DNA from: Adineta vaga
Lineage: Eukaryota; Rotifera
Length of the DNA stretch: 64,000 nucleotides
Assembly: GCA_021613535.1 (NCBI GenBank)
Contig: CP075492.1
Coordinates: 12,958,001 to 13,022,000, forward strand
Direction of reading: 5' to 3'
Part shown: in pieces, positions 39,607-53,100 of the stretch
How positions within the stretch are numbered: position 1 is the first letter of the stretch
Layout of the letters: every line of letters begins with the position of its first letter
Notes under the pieces: generated by a model
What the model was told of the DNA's origin: nothing
The model's input: only the letters and a program-made list of their open reading frames with translations
Database searches by the model: none
Made by a program: the position numbers and the translations under genes

Positions 39607-41313
39607 TTAGGTAAAAATAAAGAGAAGTATGCTTGCAGTTATTATGATAATAAATGTAAATGGACTAAATGAATATGCTTCATTAAATTTTGGATGTGGA
39701 TTTGTCGTCGTTGTTGCTGGTCTATTCGAGGGCGAACATCCATTTCTGTTTTTATAAGCACCCCAACATGCTGCATAAGCCATTTTATGTGCTATCGTAT
39801 GTTGTTCCATTGTTCCAATAAATAAATGACTCCAAGGTCCATGAGCAAATACAGGTACATCCTCACCTCCATGTGTTTCATATTCCACTGGTACAGCTGC
39901 TGGTGATAAATATTTTGATGAATTCGTATCTAATGAAGCTAAATAAGTTGCATTACGAGGTGCAGGAAAATTGGGTCCATTTCCATAATTAATGATTGTA
40001 ATAGGGGAATGATCAATTTCACTAACATTTAATGTATTAGATGTAGCAAAACCTAAAATATTCGATCCACGCCATGAATATCCTCCAAATGTAAATACAT
40101 GTGAGTGATCAGCAGTAACTACCATTAATGTATCATCCAATACACCTTTTTCTTTTAAAGTTTGTTTTGCTTGACCAATAGCATTATCAAATTCGACAAA
40201 TTCATCTAATGCATATCGTGCTTTCGTCAAATGATGTCCATGATCAATTTTTCCACCTTCAATTAAAAGAAAAAATCCATCTTTTGACATCGTTAAAAAA
40301 TGTTCGATTGCAAATTTTGTCAATTCAGATAAAGTTGGTTCGTCGCTTTGATTCTGTTTTCGATCACTTTCAAATAATAAATGATTATCTTCAAATAACC
40401 CTAATAATGGTTTTGGTGTACCTAAAACAATTTTATTCAGTTGATTCTTATTCCAAATATATTCTCCTTTCCAGAGTTCATCAATTAACGATCGATTGTC
40501 TGTACGAACACCTTTATTATTATAGTTTTCAATGTCATTAACGGTATTTGGATAGAATGATCGACGACCACCACCAAAGATTAAATCTATAGCTGGTTTA
40601 CGCGAAACAAGTTGATAGGCAATATCGATGCAACCTTGTTGTGTTTCATTTGCACCAAAATATTTCGAATCATAACCTTCCCAATCACGATCAGCTACAT
40701 GAGCATACGCAGCAGCAGGTGTTGCATGAGTTATACGCGTCGTTGTTATAATTCCAACTTTTTTACCGGCTTGTTGAGCCCAATCAAGAATACTTGTCAC
40801 ATTCGAACCCTTTGAACTTGTACAATTTCCACGTGTAGTACGTCCATCAACACCAATTGTTCCGGATTGAGCTTTTACACCACATAAATAAGCAGTAGCT
40901 GTTGCTGCTGAATCTGGTGTTTGAGCATCGATATTATATCTAAATAACGATGATCAGTAAGGAAACTAAAGATTGAACTACTAAACATACGTTTTTGCTA
41001 ATCCTAAATGTTGAAATTGTTCCATTTCAGTAACAAAATCTTCACCCATTTGTCCATTAACTTGTCCTTTTCGAATCCTACCAGCTGTAACAGTTGATAA
41101 ACCCATACCATCACCCACAAATAAAATAACATTTTTCGCTAGTCGTGTATTATCACGACGTTGTAATAATTCAGCAATTGATAAACGTGCTTGTTCATTC
41201 CAAAATGCTCCATTCTTTTCTATTGACCAATCAGTTCGACCAGCAATCACAGGAGAATTATTAATGAGAAGAAATAATAAAAGTCCTAGTGATAAAGAAA
41301 ATACTTGTCTCAG
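39607..41313 (-). CDS. Alkaline phosphatase, GPI-anchored type
   Basis: Exons about 41313-40991 and 40939-39607 encode a phosphomonoesterase of the tissue alkaline phosphatase family. It has a signal peptide (SLSLGLLLFLLINNSPVIAG), the metal loop VGDGMG and the nucleophile DSAATATAYLCG. Further sites are EGGKIDHGHH, TADHSH and ETHGGEDVPVFAHGPWSHLF. The C-terminus is hydrophobic (FTFIIIITASILLFIFT), as expected for GPI transfer. All catalytic Ser, Zn and Mg motifs are present. The start is odd: an in-frame TGA sits just upstream of the signal peptide and no in-frame ATG precedes it, while an out-of-frame ATG lies at about 41327. A tiny upstream exon, a start-region frame error or a non-ATG start would explain this. 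It lies just outside the palindrome. Confidence 0.85.
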
Positions 41314-41933
41314 TGTTTGAAATCATTACTCCTTACCTTGCAATTGAATTATATATACCATTGAAGTTTTCATAAGAACTCACTTTCACATATTAAGCAA
41401 AAGTGATTTTGTAAATGAGTTTTATTTGCTCGATGTTATCTATTTTATCTCGTTTGTATTTGAATGGCAGGCATCAAGGTTACGCATAGCTAAATGATTG
41501 ATTTTTTTAATTTTAATGTCATTGTCGATTATAGGACCGTGCGTGTTCTTTACATTTGATAATTATTTGTTTTTTTTCTTACGAACAAAGAAAAGTAGTA
41601 ATGTTATCATGACCGATTGATATTTTTCATAAGTTTTAACAATAGATCGAAATCTAATTGTATATCTGAGATAGATGTTGTCATTTAATTCTATTCTTTT
41701 TCATTTTAAGATATTTTACTAGCAGGAAAAGAAAAGTGCGACCTCTCTTTTCCGTCTTAGGCGACTAATTTTCTTCTATAAAGTTTAACGGGAGGCTATA
41801 ACATGGGAAAACAATTGCATAATGATACTTTTTTACTTTCCTTTTGTTATAGTAACTATAGATGCTTTATCAAACAATTTAAATATTCTCTTCATTCTAT
41901 TTACATTGTTTTTCCAACTTCAATAATGAAATA
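41314..41933. other. Divergent intergenic region
   Basis: This 620 bases between the alkaline phosphatase (-) and the TRPM gene (+) presumably holds both promoters. It is AT-rich. No element can be named. Confidence 0.4.
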
Positions 41934-44900
41934 ATGACAAAAAATGATTATAAACTTAGACTAGTATATTAATATCTTTTCTAATCATTGTTCATTTGTA
42001 ATTTCAATTCATTTAGTTCTCTGGAAAACGTGATAAAGATTGGACACTTACCATTCATGAAGAGCTGAATATTCGACGACGAACATGTACGACATTTATT
42101 CCTGCTAGACCAATAACAGGTGATCGGTAGGTCATTTTGTCGAATTTTGAAGATTGGAACATGAATTTTTTTTTCTTCAGGCAAAGTAGAAGCGATATAC
42201 GATGTGGTTGTAAACGTCTTCATCGTGAACATTCCTGGGATATTGTTGATGGTAATGAAACTGTATGGGATAGAAGTAAACATACAAAATCAGCATATAA
42301 CAATGCTTTCGGATATCTTCCTAATACTCATACGCATTATACGTTGTGATATTGAAACAGAACCAAGTATTCTTACGAAATTTGTATTTGAAACGTGGAA
42401 AATCAAACCTCCTCGTTTAATCATGTCAATTGTGGGTGGTGCGAAATATTTCAAATTGAACGAACGATTAGAAAGAGAATTTATCAAAGGTATTATTCAA
42501 GCCGCATTAAAAGCAGGTAAAACACTTCTCTTGATCGATATTTTCCATTTGTTTTTTTTGGAAAACTAGATGGATGGATTATTACTACGGGATTTAAAAC
42601 AGGTGTTGTTCAATTAGTTGGTGAAGCTATTCATGATCATAAAGTCACTAATCCTCGAAGTCATATCACAGCTATTGGATGTTCAAAATGGGGAGCAACT
42701 CGAAATCGTGATGCATTAATCATAGTAAATAGATTTGAAGAGAAAGATTTTGTAATACCTAAAAATATTTTTTCGTTGATTAGAAAAAACCATCGACAAA
42801 TCATTATGTTGATACATCAACAAAAAATGATAAAGGTCAACAAGATCTTGAACCTAATCATACACATTTTCTTCTTCTTGATGATGGTACTTATTATGGA
42901 TATGAAATGGGAGATTATCGAACACGATTTGTTAATGAAATTTCAAAATATCGTGATGCTAATGGTACAAAATATACATCATTTTCGTTTCTCATCCCTT
43001 TCTATTCGTTTTGTTTTCTTAGTTCCAAACGTTACAATCGTTGTCGAAGGGGGTCCAGATACATTATCAACAATTTATAATGATCTTTATAATGGTATAC
43101 CAGTGGTGTTGATTGATGTAAGAATATTATTTATGAAATAAAATTTATAATGGTTGATTTTATCTTATTTAGGGAAGTGGTCGAGTACCGAATCTGCTCG
43201 CGAATTTTTTGACGCGTACACAAGGAATAATGACTAAAAAAGACGATGATTCGACCAATTGGGAAGAAATAATTGATATTGAAAATAGTGAAAAGTAAAC
43301 TTTTAGTTTTAATCAACTCTATTTTTTAAAGTTCATTTTTTTTGTAGATTAAGAAATTTCTTTCATCGTTACGAAGAAGAAATCCGTCTTGGTTTAAAAG
43401 ATATTTCCAAAGGATCGAAAACATCAGATGAAACAATCGATAAATTATTCAAATATTTTCTCTTCTGTTTACAACCAGCTATTCGATGTAAAATACAAAT
43501 CTATAGTCTTGATAGTGATCATGATCTTGATGATACGATCTTTGAAGCTATTATTCAAAGTATACATTTTCAACGAATCATTTTTCTGATTGCCTATTTG
43601 CTTTTTATTATAGCAAAACAAAAAGAAAGTTCAAAATCGCAAGCAGGACTTCATCGTGAACAATTACTACAACTTGCATTAGCATGGGATGCAATTGAAG
43701 TTGCAAAAGAACATATTATTAAAGACGATTTAAATGATCTTTCAGTAAAAATCAAACGAATTCTTTTTGTTAATATCTTTGAATTGATGATCACTGTTTT
43801 AGATTGAAACAAAAGAAAAGTTATTCTTCGAAGCATTGATTCTTGATCGGCCACAATTTGTTCATATATTTATTAAATTAAACTTTAATTTACGTGACAT
43901 GTTTTATGAACAACAAACAAATAATCCATGGAAATTAAAATGGGATAAATTAGCCAAATTATACAATGATAATGAAACAAAAAAAGTACCAAATGAAATG
44001 ATTTCAATTTTTTAATGTTAAACAAATGTTTAACTTTTTATTTTTAGAAAGAACGTTTGTATTTATTTGAAAAATGTCTTGGAAAACATCAAATCGAGTC
44101 TGAACATGATTTAGATCGTGTTTTACGTAAATTAATCGGTGATTATATGAAACCAATTTATACACATGATAATTTAAGTCTTTTTGAACAATTAAAAACA
44201 TGTTTTCAACGTAAAAAAAGAGCTCGTGTTGGTGATAGTCGAGCAAGTTTATATCGAAATAATGATTCAGAAGTACCAGATCCTGAAGATGCTCAAAAAG
44301 AAGTTCGAGAACTTGTCTTTCGTGATCTTTTCATATGGTCTGTATTAACTAATCGAATTGAAATTTCCAAGATATTATTAAGTCATATGGAAACAAGAAT
44401 ATGTCCATTATTAATTGCATCAAAAATCTTTCGATCCTATTTACGTTTTGCGTCGGATAATGAATCTAAAGATCTACTTTCATCTCAAATCAAACAATTT
44501 GAAGAATATGCATATGAATGTTTAAAATCTTGTTATAATTATGATGAAGAAAAAGCTTGTGAAATAGCTATTCGAAGAATTGATATCTATGGTGGTGTTT
44601 CCTGTCTTCAGGTTGCTGTTGATGCTGATGATAAAAATTTCGTTGGACAACCATGTTGTGATCAATTATTGAATAATATTTGGTATGATAAGATCGTCCC
44701 ATTTCGATCAACATTATCAGAACAAATACGATTGATATTAGCTATTTGTACATTTGGTTTATTTGCACAATTTCTAATTTCATTTCGAACTGAACAAGAT
44801 TCATCGGAAGCTTATTTTGATGAAAATAATCCAAATGATGAATTGAAAATTAATGAAGGAGAAGAAAAACGAGAAACTAAACCATTGAAAACAAAACGGT

Positions 44901-46764
44901 ATGTTTCGATTTTGTATTAGTTCAAAAAAAAACACATCTGAATTTTTCAAATAGATTACATGATTATGGTATAAATTATTCGGACAATTCTATATGGCGA
45001 TCGAATAAATATTCTCAACCATATTTAACTTATCTTTATCATTTAAAACATTTTCACGAATCACCAATTGTTAAATATTCATATAATACTGCTAGTTATA
45101 TTATCTTTCTTCTCTTATTTTCCTATTGTCTTCTATTCAATTTTCATTTACCAACAGATGATATACCAAGTATTCATTGGACAGAACTATTAGTCATTAT
45201 TATAGTTACGACAATGCTTTTCGAAGAAATCCGACAAGTAAGAATTGAATTTATGTTAAGAAAACGTGAATTTCATTGGCAAATGTTTTGTAGTTTCTTT
45301 GTCAAGATAATCGTTCATTGATTGGCAAATTATCAAATACATTTATCACTAATCCATTCTATAATATCATTCGTGTTATATCGTATCTTTTATTTTATAT
45401 TGGTCTGATTCTTCGTTTTACAAATACATCGAGTGAAGATGATTTTTCTGCTGCAAAAATTATTCTTGCATATGATTTAGAAATTTGGTTTATTCGTTCA
45501 TTAACATTTCTTGGTATTGCACAAAAAATGGGACCAAAACTTGTCATGATTCGTCGAATGGTAGATTTTCAATCATTTATTCATTTCTTCTTCTTTTGAT
45601 CTGATTTCTTCTAGATTATCGATCTATTTTTCTTTATTTATATTATTCTAATCGCAATGATTGCATATGGTGTAGCTTCACGAACAATGTACACTTATAA
45701 TGATCAAACATTATCCTTTGATGTTCGATCAATTGCTCGAAATATCATCTATCCAGCATATTATTTAATGTATGGAAACGTTGATAATGAATTAGCAGCA
45801 CTTGATGGTAAAAGAAAACTTTTCGTATTGATTCGGTAGAACAACATTTTTTTTTATCTTGTAGTAAATTCTGGTAGTGGAACAGCAATTGCTACACATA
45901 TTCTATTAGCTTTTCATATGTTATTTGTGAATATTCTATTGATTAATCTTCTTATTGCAATGTTTAGGTAAGATAAATGAAAAAAATTTCTATGATTATC
46001 AATATTTTTCGATTTTTCTGTAGTTTTACATTTGATTCTGTACAAACACAAACAGATCTTGTTTGGCGTTATGAAAGATATTCTTTAATACGAGAATATT
46101 TCGATCGACCACCATTATTTCCTCCATTGATTATCATTACACATATGATTGAACTAGTGAAACTTATCTGTCGATATTCAAGAAAAAAGTCGACTAAAAC
46201 TCAAACAAAAACATTCAGTAGGAAATGAAAATAATTCGAAATAATGTATGTTTAAATTTTCGCTTTTAGAAATGATTGGAGCACATCGAGATATTGATAA
46301 AGATTGGTCAGAATTTGAAAGTTATGCAACAAATCTTTACGCACGATCGTTATTAACAGATCAACCATCAAGTACTTCAACTCTCGTACCATCTAAAGTA
46401 CGACAAGAACAACAGTCGTCATCGGATACAAAAAATTCTAACTTACCAAGCCAAACGAATACGGGTTATGTAGATTTAAAAGTCGTTACTGATGATATGG
46501 CATCGGTGCGGAAAACAATTTTAGATCTTCGTATTTGTGCAGAAGAAGTAAGTGGATTGGAAATAATATATTGGTTTAATTTGATTGCCTCTTTTTAGAT
46601 GAATAGATGTATGAGTTGGATGATAGATGCAATGGAACGTGTAAAAATGTCCAAAGAACCGAAACCATATATAAAAGCAGCAACTACAACAAATAGTAAG
46701 AGTATGTTTTTCTTACATTGAAGTTTGTCAATTTCTTTTCATAGATACTAAACCATCTAATTAG
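41934..46764 (+). CDS. TRPM-family cation channel, short form, with one frame break
   Basis: Many short exons start at MTKNDYKLRL (41934-41963) and join in phase to 42017-42126. The TRPM homology region is clear: CTTFIPARP, RCGCKRLH, SIVGGAKYF, GWIITTGFKTGVVQLVGEA, FLLLDDGTYYGYEM, IVVEGGPDTLSTI and PVVLIDGSGRVPNLLA. A long helical region follows, then six membrane segments, a pore loop near YYLMYGNVDNELAALD and a TRP-helix region (WRYERYSLIREYFDRPPLFPPLI). A short coiled-coil-like tail ends ...NTKPSN; no kinase or NUDT9-like domain is present. Around 42340 the frame shifts between NAFGYLPNTHTH and IRCDIETEPSIL without an available intron. The family call is firm; ion selectivity is not predictable here. 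Confidence 0.88.
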
Positions 46765-46928
46765 CGAACAAATTTGTGATAAATGTCTACAATCAATTGA
46801 TTGATATCCGATACATAGATGAAGCTGGTCATTTATATGAAAAATAAAATGATATTTGAATTACAGAAAAATAAATAGAAAATAAAAATCTTGTAGTTTT
46901 ATGACATTTTTTTAGAAGTCTTGGTATA

Positions 46929-49772
46929 TTAGACCTTTTCATGTTTGATTTTTTCCCTTGTGATGTCTAGTCGTATAGGTAGGATAGGTAGAATTCGATC
47001 CCTCTGTTGTTGTTGATTGTTCGGAAGTATACGGATGCGAGTTTGTCGTTCTAGGAAGCACATCAATGTTATTGTAAGAGCTGTTGCCATAAACACTTTG
47101 TTGTGACAAATCTTCGATATTTCCATTATAATTTCGGCTGTCGAGAATCCATATATTATGTTAGATTGATCTTCTATTTGGCTTTTGGAAGTTGTCGAAG
47201 AAGCGTATTTACTATGATGTTTCGAACGACGTCTTCTTTCGGATGGTTGAGCAGTAGCAGCTATATGCTCATCCGTTGGATAGTCGAGTAACACATTGTG
47301 TCCTGTTGTTTTAAATGACACTGGAGGACGTTCGAGCGCTGGATCGTTCTTTATGGATCTGTGATTAGTAACGAACGATTTTGCTTTTTCATTCGGTTGA
47401 TTAGATAAACTTTGAGTCGCATTTCGCTCTACTGGCGCAGAATATTCATCGGTCGAAAACATAAGTATAGTTTTCTGCACTTGTGATAAATCACGATCAT
47501 TTCTATGAACTTTACTCTCACGTGATTGTGTATGAGATACTAGTGGTTCTGAGAAAGTAGTATTGGAGTTTGATTTTGTTCTCGATAAAGGTACGGCATG
47601 ATATGCTGCAGCCATTTGATATTGATCTACGTTAGGCATATTCTTCTCGAATTCACTTGCTGATTGCTGACTCGTAGTTTGAGTTAACTGTTTCAGTGGT
47701 TGTTTCTTTGAGCCAAGTGAAGAAATGGCATGAGCTGATACTTGACGTATTCGCTTATTTTCTATTGGAGCTTCGAACTGTTCAGATAAGTTAACTACAG
47801 GACTAGAATCTTCGACTTGTATAGGATATATATTTATATGTGGTTCATGTGTAGAAAAATCGCCACTTCTTGTCTTAGATAACAGTTGAAAAGATAAAGC
47901 GTTATTTGGTCGCCATAAAACTCCTTCATATGTAATCCATCTACTCAAGTTAAATATGAATTCTTTTCCATATATTTCTTTAACCCATTTTTTTGGTAGT
48001 TTCTTAAATCCATAATAAGCACCAGCTAACTGTCCATAGATAGCAGCTGTTGTATCAGTATCATCACCTAAATTAACAGCCTTGCATGCACCGTCCGTAA
48101 ATGAATTACCATCTGCCCAAAAGGCCCATAATGCTGCTTCGAGAGCATTTACAATGTATCCTTTACCTCGTATTCCATCGTCGTAACCACCTGGTTTCTT
48201 ATAAGATCCATCTGCAATTCTTTGTATGTCAGGACATAATTCTTGTGTGCCAAACCACGAACGATATTTTGAATAAAAATTTCCATCGAGAATCTCATCT
48301 TTTGAACGTCCTTGGAGAGCAGCAACAATCAAAGCAGCATAAAATCGACATGCATCATAAGCTTTTATGTCACCATGCGTAATCTTTCCACTACGACCTG
48401 AATATTCAACTGCATATTCTGGATATTGAGAGAAGAATAGAGGTACTGGTGCGAGTCGCATAAGAGCACCATTACCAGCAACTTGAGGACAACTGCAATA
48501 TACGTCAAATGCGTTAAGTAATTTCGGATCAGAAATTGAATCCATTTCTTTATAATCAACGTGATTTTGTTGTGCAAATGTTCTTTGACGATGATCAAAT
48601 TTATCTAGCGATTCTCGAGTTGCTTGACCAATGTCAAAACATTGTCCAGTCGATGACATATATCCTAATTTATACCACCATTTATATCGAACTAATTGAT
48701 TATATAAATTGAAATCCCTTTCAGCTACTAATGAATTAGCTAAACATAATGCCATTGAAGTATCGTCAGTGAACTAAATAAACGTATATGATCAAAAGCT
48801 ATTCAAGTATGAACTTAGATATAGAATATAATTTTTCTTCAAACTAATTTCTGAATTACTAAATCTGCCTATTATTGATGAAATGATGTTAGAAATTATG
48901 CATACGTATCTGAGTTATTAGTTTCGTTTGAAAGAGATTTTCATCTTTTTTTCTTTTAAATGAAAAAAATGCAAATGTACCTGCCCCTTTCGAAGACCCC
49001 ATGTTCCACCACCTTGAAGATCATGTATAGGTTTTTCAAGTAGATATTCTCGTGGTCGAAATTCAACACATGCTCCAAGAGCATCACCAATAGTCATTCC
49101 TATCATTGATCCTTGAATTCTATCTAATAGTTCAAGATTGATTGGACCACTTGGTTCTAACATTTCAGTTTGTAGATCTTCCGGTTTCTTTATCAATGTT
49201 TTGTCAGAATCATGATATTTCAACTCAAGCCATGGTTTCTTCTCGACATAGTCTATCAATGTATACGCAGTAAAAATGAATATCTAAATTTATGATGTAT
49301 TGAAATATATCTCACTTGTTGTCGAATATTCTTCTGTTGAATGATGTTGTTGATGTCGTTCTAGAACAAGTCAATAACAATATTCAATGATAATAAAGTG
49401 TGCTCGTTTGTTATTATACAGGTGACGAAAAAAGAACGAACAAAATAAAAGCAAAAAAAGAATGCGATAAACAACTAGTTTTGCTTATATAAGATCGATG
49501 AATAGTTTATGTTACATGTTTGGAAAATATTTGATTGTATTCTGAAACTAATAGAACTTTCTTTGAAAGAATCTATTAGTTCTTATAAACTTATTTATTT
49601 GTTCACGAGTGAAAAGATAATTGTTGTATAGTAATGAAAAGTTTTCATGTTAATCATATTCGGAGTTATTCATTAGAATTGAAGTATGTATTATGCAATC
49701 AGTACTAATGAGTATTAACTTACTTTGTGAAATATTTTGTTTCACTCGATTCACAATCTTTCGCCAACTCAT
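46929..49772 (-). CDS. ADP-ribosylglycohydrolase with long tail and C-terminal membrane segment
   Basis: Exons 49772-49724, 49360-49316, 49252-48981 and 48773-46929 join in frame to 736 residues (MSWRKIVNRVKQNISQ...). The catalytic domain (about 55-400) has GDALGACVEF, TDDTSMAL, GNGALMRLAPVPLFF and NLGDDTDTTAAIYGQLAG. These are the acidic Mg-binding motifs of ARH/DraG hydrolases, which remove ADP-ribose from proteins or related substrates. The roughly 300-residue C-terminal region is Ser/Thr/Gln-rich and probably disordered. It ends with a hydrophobic stretch (KVFMATALTITLMCFL) and a basic tail, suggesting tail anchoring to a membrane. That extension is not typical of the family. Convergent with the TRPM gene, 164 bases apart. 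Confidence 0.88.
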
Positions 49773-51602
49773 GGTAAATTTGAATTTTTAATGAACGACA
49801 GTCGTTTTCTTTTACCTTCTTGTCGCCAAATAAATATCGCCAGATATGAAATCAAATTTTTCAACATTCTTCGCATCGTGACACATGATGTTTTACATTC
49901 ACCCTACCTTCTTTTTTCTTTCTTTCTTTCTTTCGATCATAATATTGACAACCACGCAAATAAATATAGTTGTACTAGTACGCAGTAAAGTTTTTGTGCA
50001 AGTTGTAGAAGAGAAACAAATGTATTATTAAAATACGACACTTCTTTTATACATTCATTGAAAAACATAAGTGCCTGTAGAATGTCACATCTTTTCAAAA
50101 TAATAAATTCATCGAGTCGCATGATTTTTTATTCTCTGATCAAATAATATTTACAATTTTGGTCTTGAAATCCCGATAAACAATGACGGTATATCGTTTT
50201 TTCTTAGTATTTCATAATCCTTATTGACACTTGTATGTGGACTTTTTATTATTTTGAATTGAAGCATGAGAACTTCCGTAATTTGCATACTTCTCTTCAT
50301 TCTACATGGAAGAAATGTGTTACATGTTCTACAGATAAAATATCATTTTTTAAAATATAGTAAAACAAAAAAATTCACAATTATATTTACTAAATTCTCT
50401 GAAATATCGATGCAAACAATTTAATAGCATTGGTATTAATCATAAGTTCGTTGTCGATTGAATTTGACGTTTATTTTCAGATAAATCCTACTGTATTTGC
50501 TATATACAGTGAATTAATATTATCTATAGAAGAATATGAACAAATATTCATTCGCAAACATTTTAATGATTACATTGTTCAATATTGATTTGTTTTGGTT
50601 TCGAGAATCAACGATAGTTCGATCTGTATGACAACTAAATCTTCATGTTTGAAATGAGTTACAATTGATGAAAGATTAGGAAATCTTCGACTGTTTTAAT
50701 TTTATTATTCTGAAATTTTTCTCAGAAACTGATGTAATTGTATTTGATACATCGTAATAACCAAGTAAAGTGCATCAATTCATTCTTCATTTACAAGACT
50801 ATTCTTATGCAGTATTTTATTTATTGAAAAAAAGACAATCGATAATTTAAGAACTTTCAAGTAAAAAATTAGATATTTATATGTTTAATATTTCTAAATT
50901 TGACCTAAAAATCGAGATTTATTAAACATAGTCTTAAACAATTATTTTCTTTTATCCCAATTAGTATAATAATGACGAGTATTTTTAAGTAATTAATTTA
51001 TTCGATCATTCCTTGATTGTTATATTTCCATTCTCTTATTTCTTATTCTACCTTGATATGATAATTGCGTATAAAAATGTACATGCATATATCGAACGTA
51101 CAAATTTTTATTCATTGATATGAATCTTAAAGAAAATTTCAAGGAAATGACTTTTTTTTTCTTCATTCTTTCTTTATACATTGTTTGTATTCATCGAGGG
51201 TGTGAAAGACCTTCAATTGTATTTCATCAGATGATATGAACTACACATATATGTTCATCATCGTTCTTCTTTTCTGCTTTCTAACTGTATATGAACAATC
51301 GATCGATCAATAAAAATATTGAGCTACCATCTAATTGAAGAAAACCTCCTGTCACAGATCGAACAAGTGTCCTTATTGTTTTATGTATAGAAGAAAAATT
51401 GCCCCTCTTTTTTTTGTTCACACTTAATTTGTCTGTTTGCAAATTTCCAACCTTCTCTCTCTCTCTTTCTGACTCTCTTACTATATATGTAGACATATAG
51501 CCATGAATTACATACAAGTAATTTTCTTCTTTTTCTTGTGTCTAGTGCATTTCGTTGTATAGATTGACATGGAATAATTGGACATTTTCGTAAGGTTCTA
51601 TC
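49773..51602. other. Long divergent intergenic region
   Basis: 1.8 kb between the ADP-ribosylglycohydrolase (-) and the phosphatase (+). It contains a TTTC microsatellite near 49915-49935 and long AT-rich tracts. No gene was recognised. Confidence 0.5.
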
Positions 51603-53100
51603 ATGAATACATATCGAAATGTATCATCACCATTTTGTTCAACTCCTGTCTCTTTTTCCGAAATGCATCCTGTTGGTCAATCACAACAGCAACAACAATC
51701 ACCACAACATTATAGTTTATTAAATTTAAATTGTTCACCACGAATTGGATCAATAACTCCAACATTAAATCATAGTCCTAATCCGAATGCTGTAAATCAA
51801 AGTGTATGCAAACGAAAAGATATATCTCAACTTCAACAAACCTTTCTAGAGAATCTCTATAAAACTGTTGCACTTCGAGAAAAGAATACAAATCAAATAC
51901 ATGAAATACGAAAAACTCGAAAACGTTTATCCGATTCACTTCTCATTCAACAAACACAATTATCATTAATTGGTACTCTTCATTCACACTTACAACAACA
52001 ACAATTACAACAACAAATCCAACAGCAACAACAACATATTCCAAATAGTTTAACGTATCAACCTGATCAAAATACTAATGTCAATAGTAACAATAACAAT
52101 AACAATAATAATAATAATAATAATAATAACAACAATATTAATAATAATAATAATAATAATACAACATTTATGCGTCGTCGTTCAGCACGATTTCATAAAG
52201 TACCAGCAATTCTTCAAACAATCTATCAAGGAACATCTTTGCTAACTGCAAATGAACCACAAAAAGTCTTTGTTGTTCGTCATGGTGAACGTGTTGATTC
52301 CACATTTGGTGCTAATTGGCTCGATCAAGTTTTCGATAAGACAACAGGTGTTTATCAACGATTTAATTTAAATTTACCAAAGAAAATGGTCACACGAAAA
52401 GATATCAAAGATTTCCTTTTTGATCCTCCATTAACTGAATTAGGTTTATATGAATGCCAACAAGTTGGTGAAGAACTTGCTGCACAAGGTGTAAAAATTT
52501 CTCATGTTTATTCCTCGCCAGCATTACGTTGTATTCAAACTGCTGATAAAATTCTTGAAGGTCTTCAAATGAAGGAAAGAATACCAATACGTGTTGAACC
52601 ATGTCTTTTTGAATTTCTCAAATGGTATCCTGTTGTTCCGGTGAAATGGCCATTTCTTGCTGTTGAAGAATTAATTCAAAATGGTTATAATGTTGATGAA
52701 TCTTATCTTCCATTCTATCCAATTGAATCACTTCGAAAAGATGAAGATGAACTTATGTTCTATACAAGAAGTCATTTTATAACAACATCTATTTTAAAAA
52801 ATCATGAAATTCAAGAAGGAAATATACTTCTCATTGGACATGTAAGTATTCGATAGGAATGCAATCTTATCTAAATATTGCGAAATATTTTAGGCATCAA
52901 CAATTGAAGTTTGTACGCGACAATTAATTGGTGGTCAACCTCGAATCAATGATTTGAAATTTCTTGTTCTACGTGTACCATTTTTATCAATGCATTGTAT
53001 TACTAAACAACTTGATGGTACATGGCGTGCAACAAAACCACCGATTTCACCAAATAAACATGCAGCAGTTGAACCATTCGATTGGAGATATTTTAAATAA
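51603..53100 (+). CDS. UBASH3/STS-type histidine phosphatase domain protein
   Basis: Two exons (51603-52841, 52894-53100) encode 481 residues. The C-terminal half is a phosphoglycerate-mutase-like domain of the UBASH3 (Sts) subtype: VVRHGERVDSTFGANW with the catalytic RHG, PPLTELGLYECQQVG, SSPALRCIQTA, a PCLFEFLKWYP region and the second histidine in LLIGHASTIEVC. The core residues of the histidine phosphatase fold are all present, so it may be active on phosphotyrosine or small phosphates. The N-terminal half has a helical segment (SQLQQTFLENLYKTVALREK) and poly-Gln and poly-Asn runs, with no UBA, 2H or SH3 domain. The usual ubiquitin and Cbl links of vertebrate Sts are therefore absent. Confidence 0.85.

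Noticed and set aside
42204-42569. Reading the second TRPM frame as a separate gene
   Set aside because: Its C-terminal half continues the TRPM homology region in correct order, so a frame break in one gene is the simpler reading.
42776-43141. Open frame of 121 codons inside the TRPM gene
   Set aside because: The TRPM frame (KKPSTNHYVDTS...FLLLDDGTYYGYEM) runs through the same bases; the listed frame lacks any family pattern.
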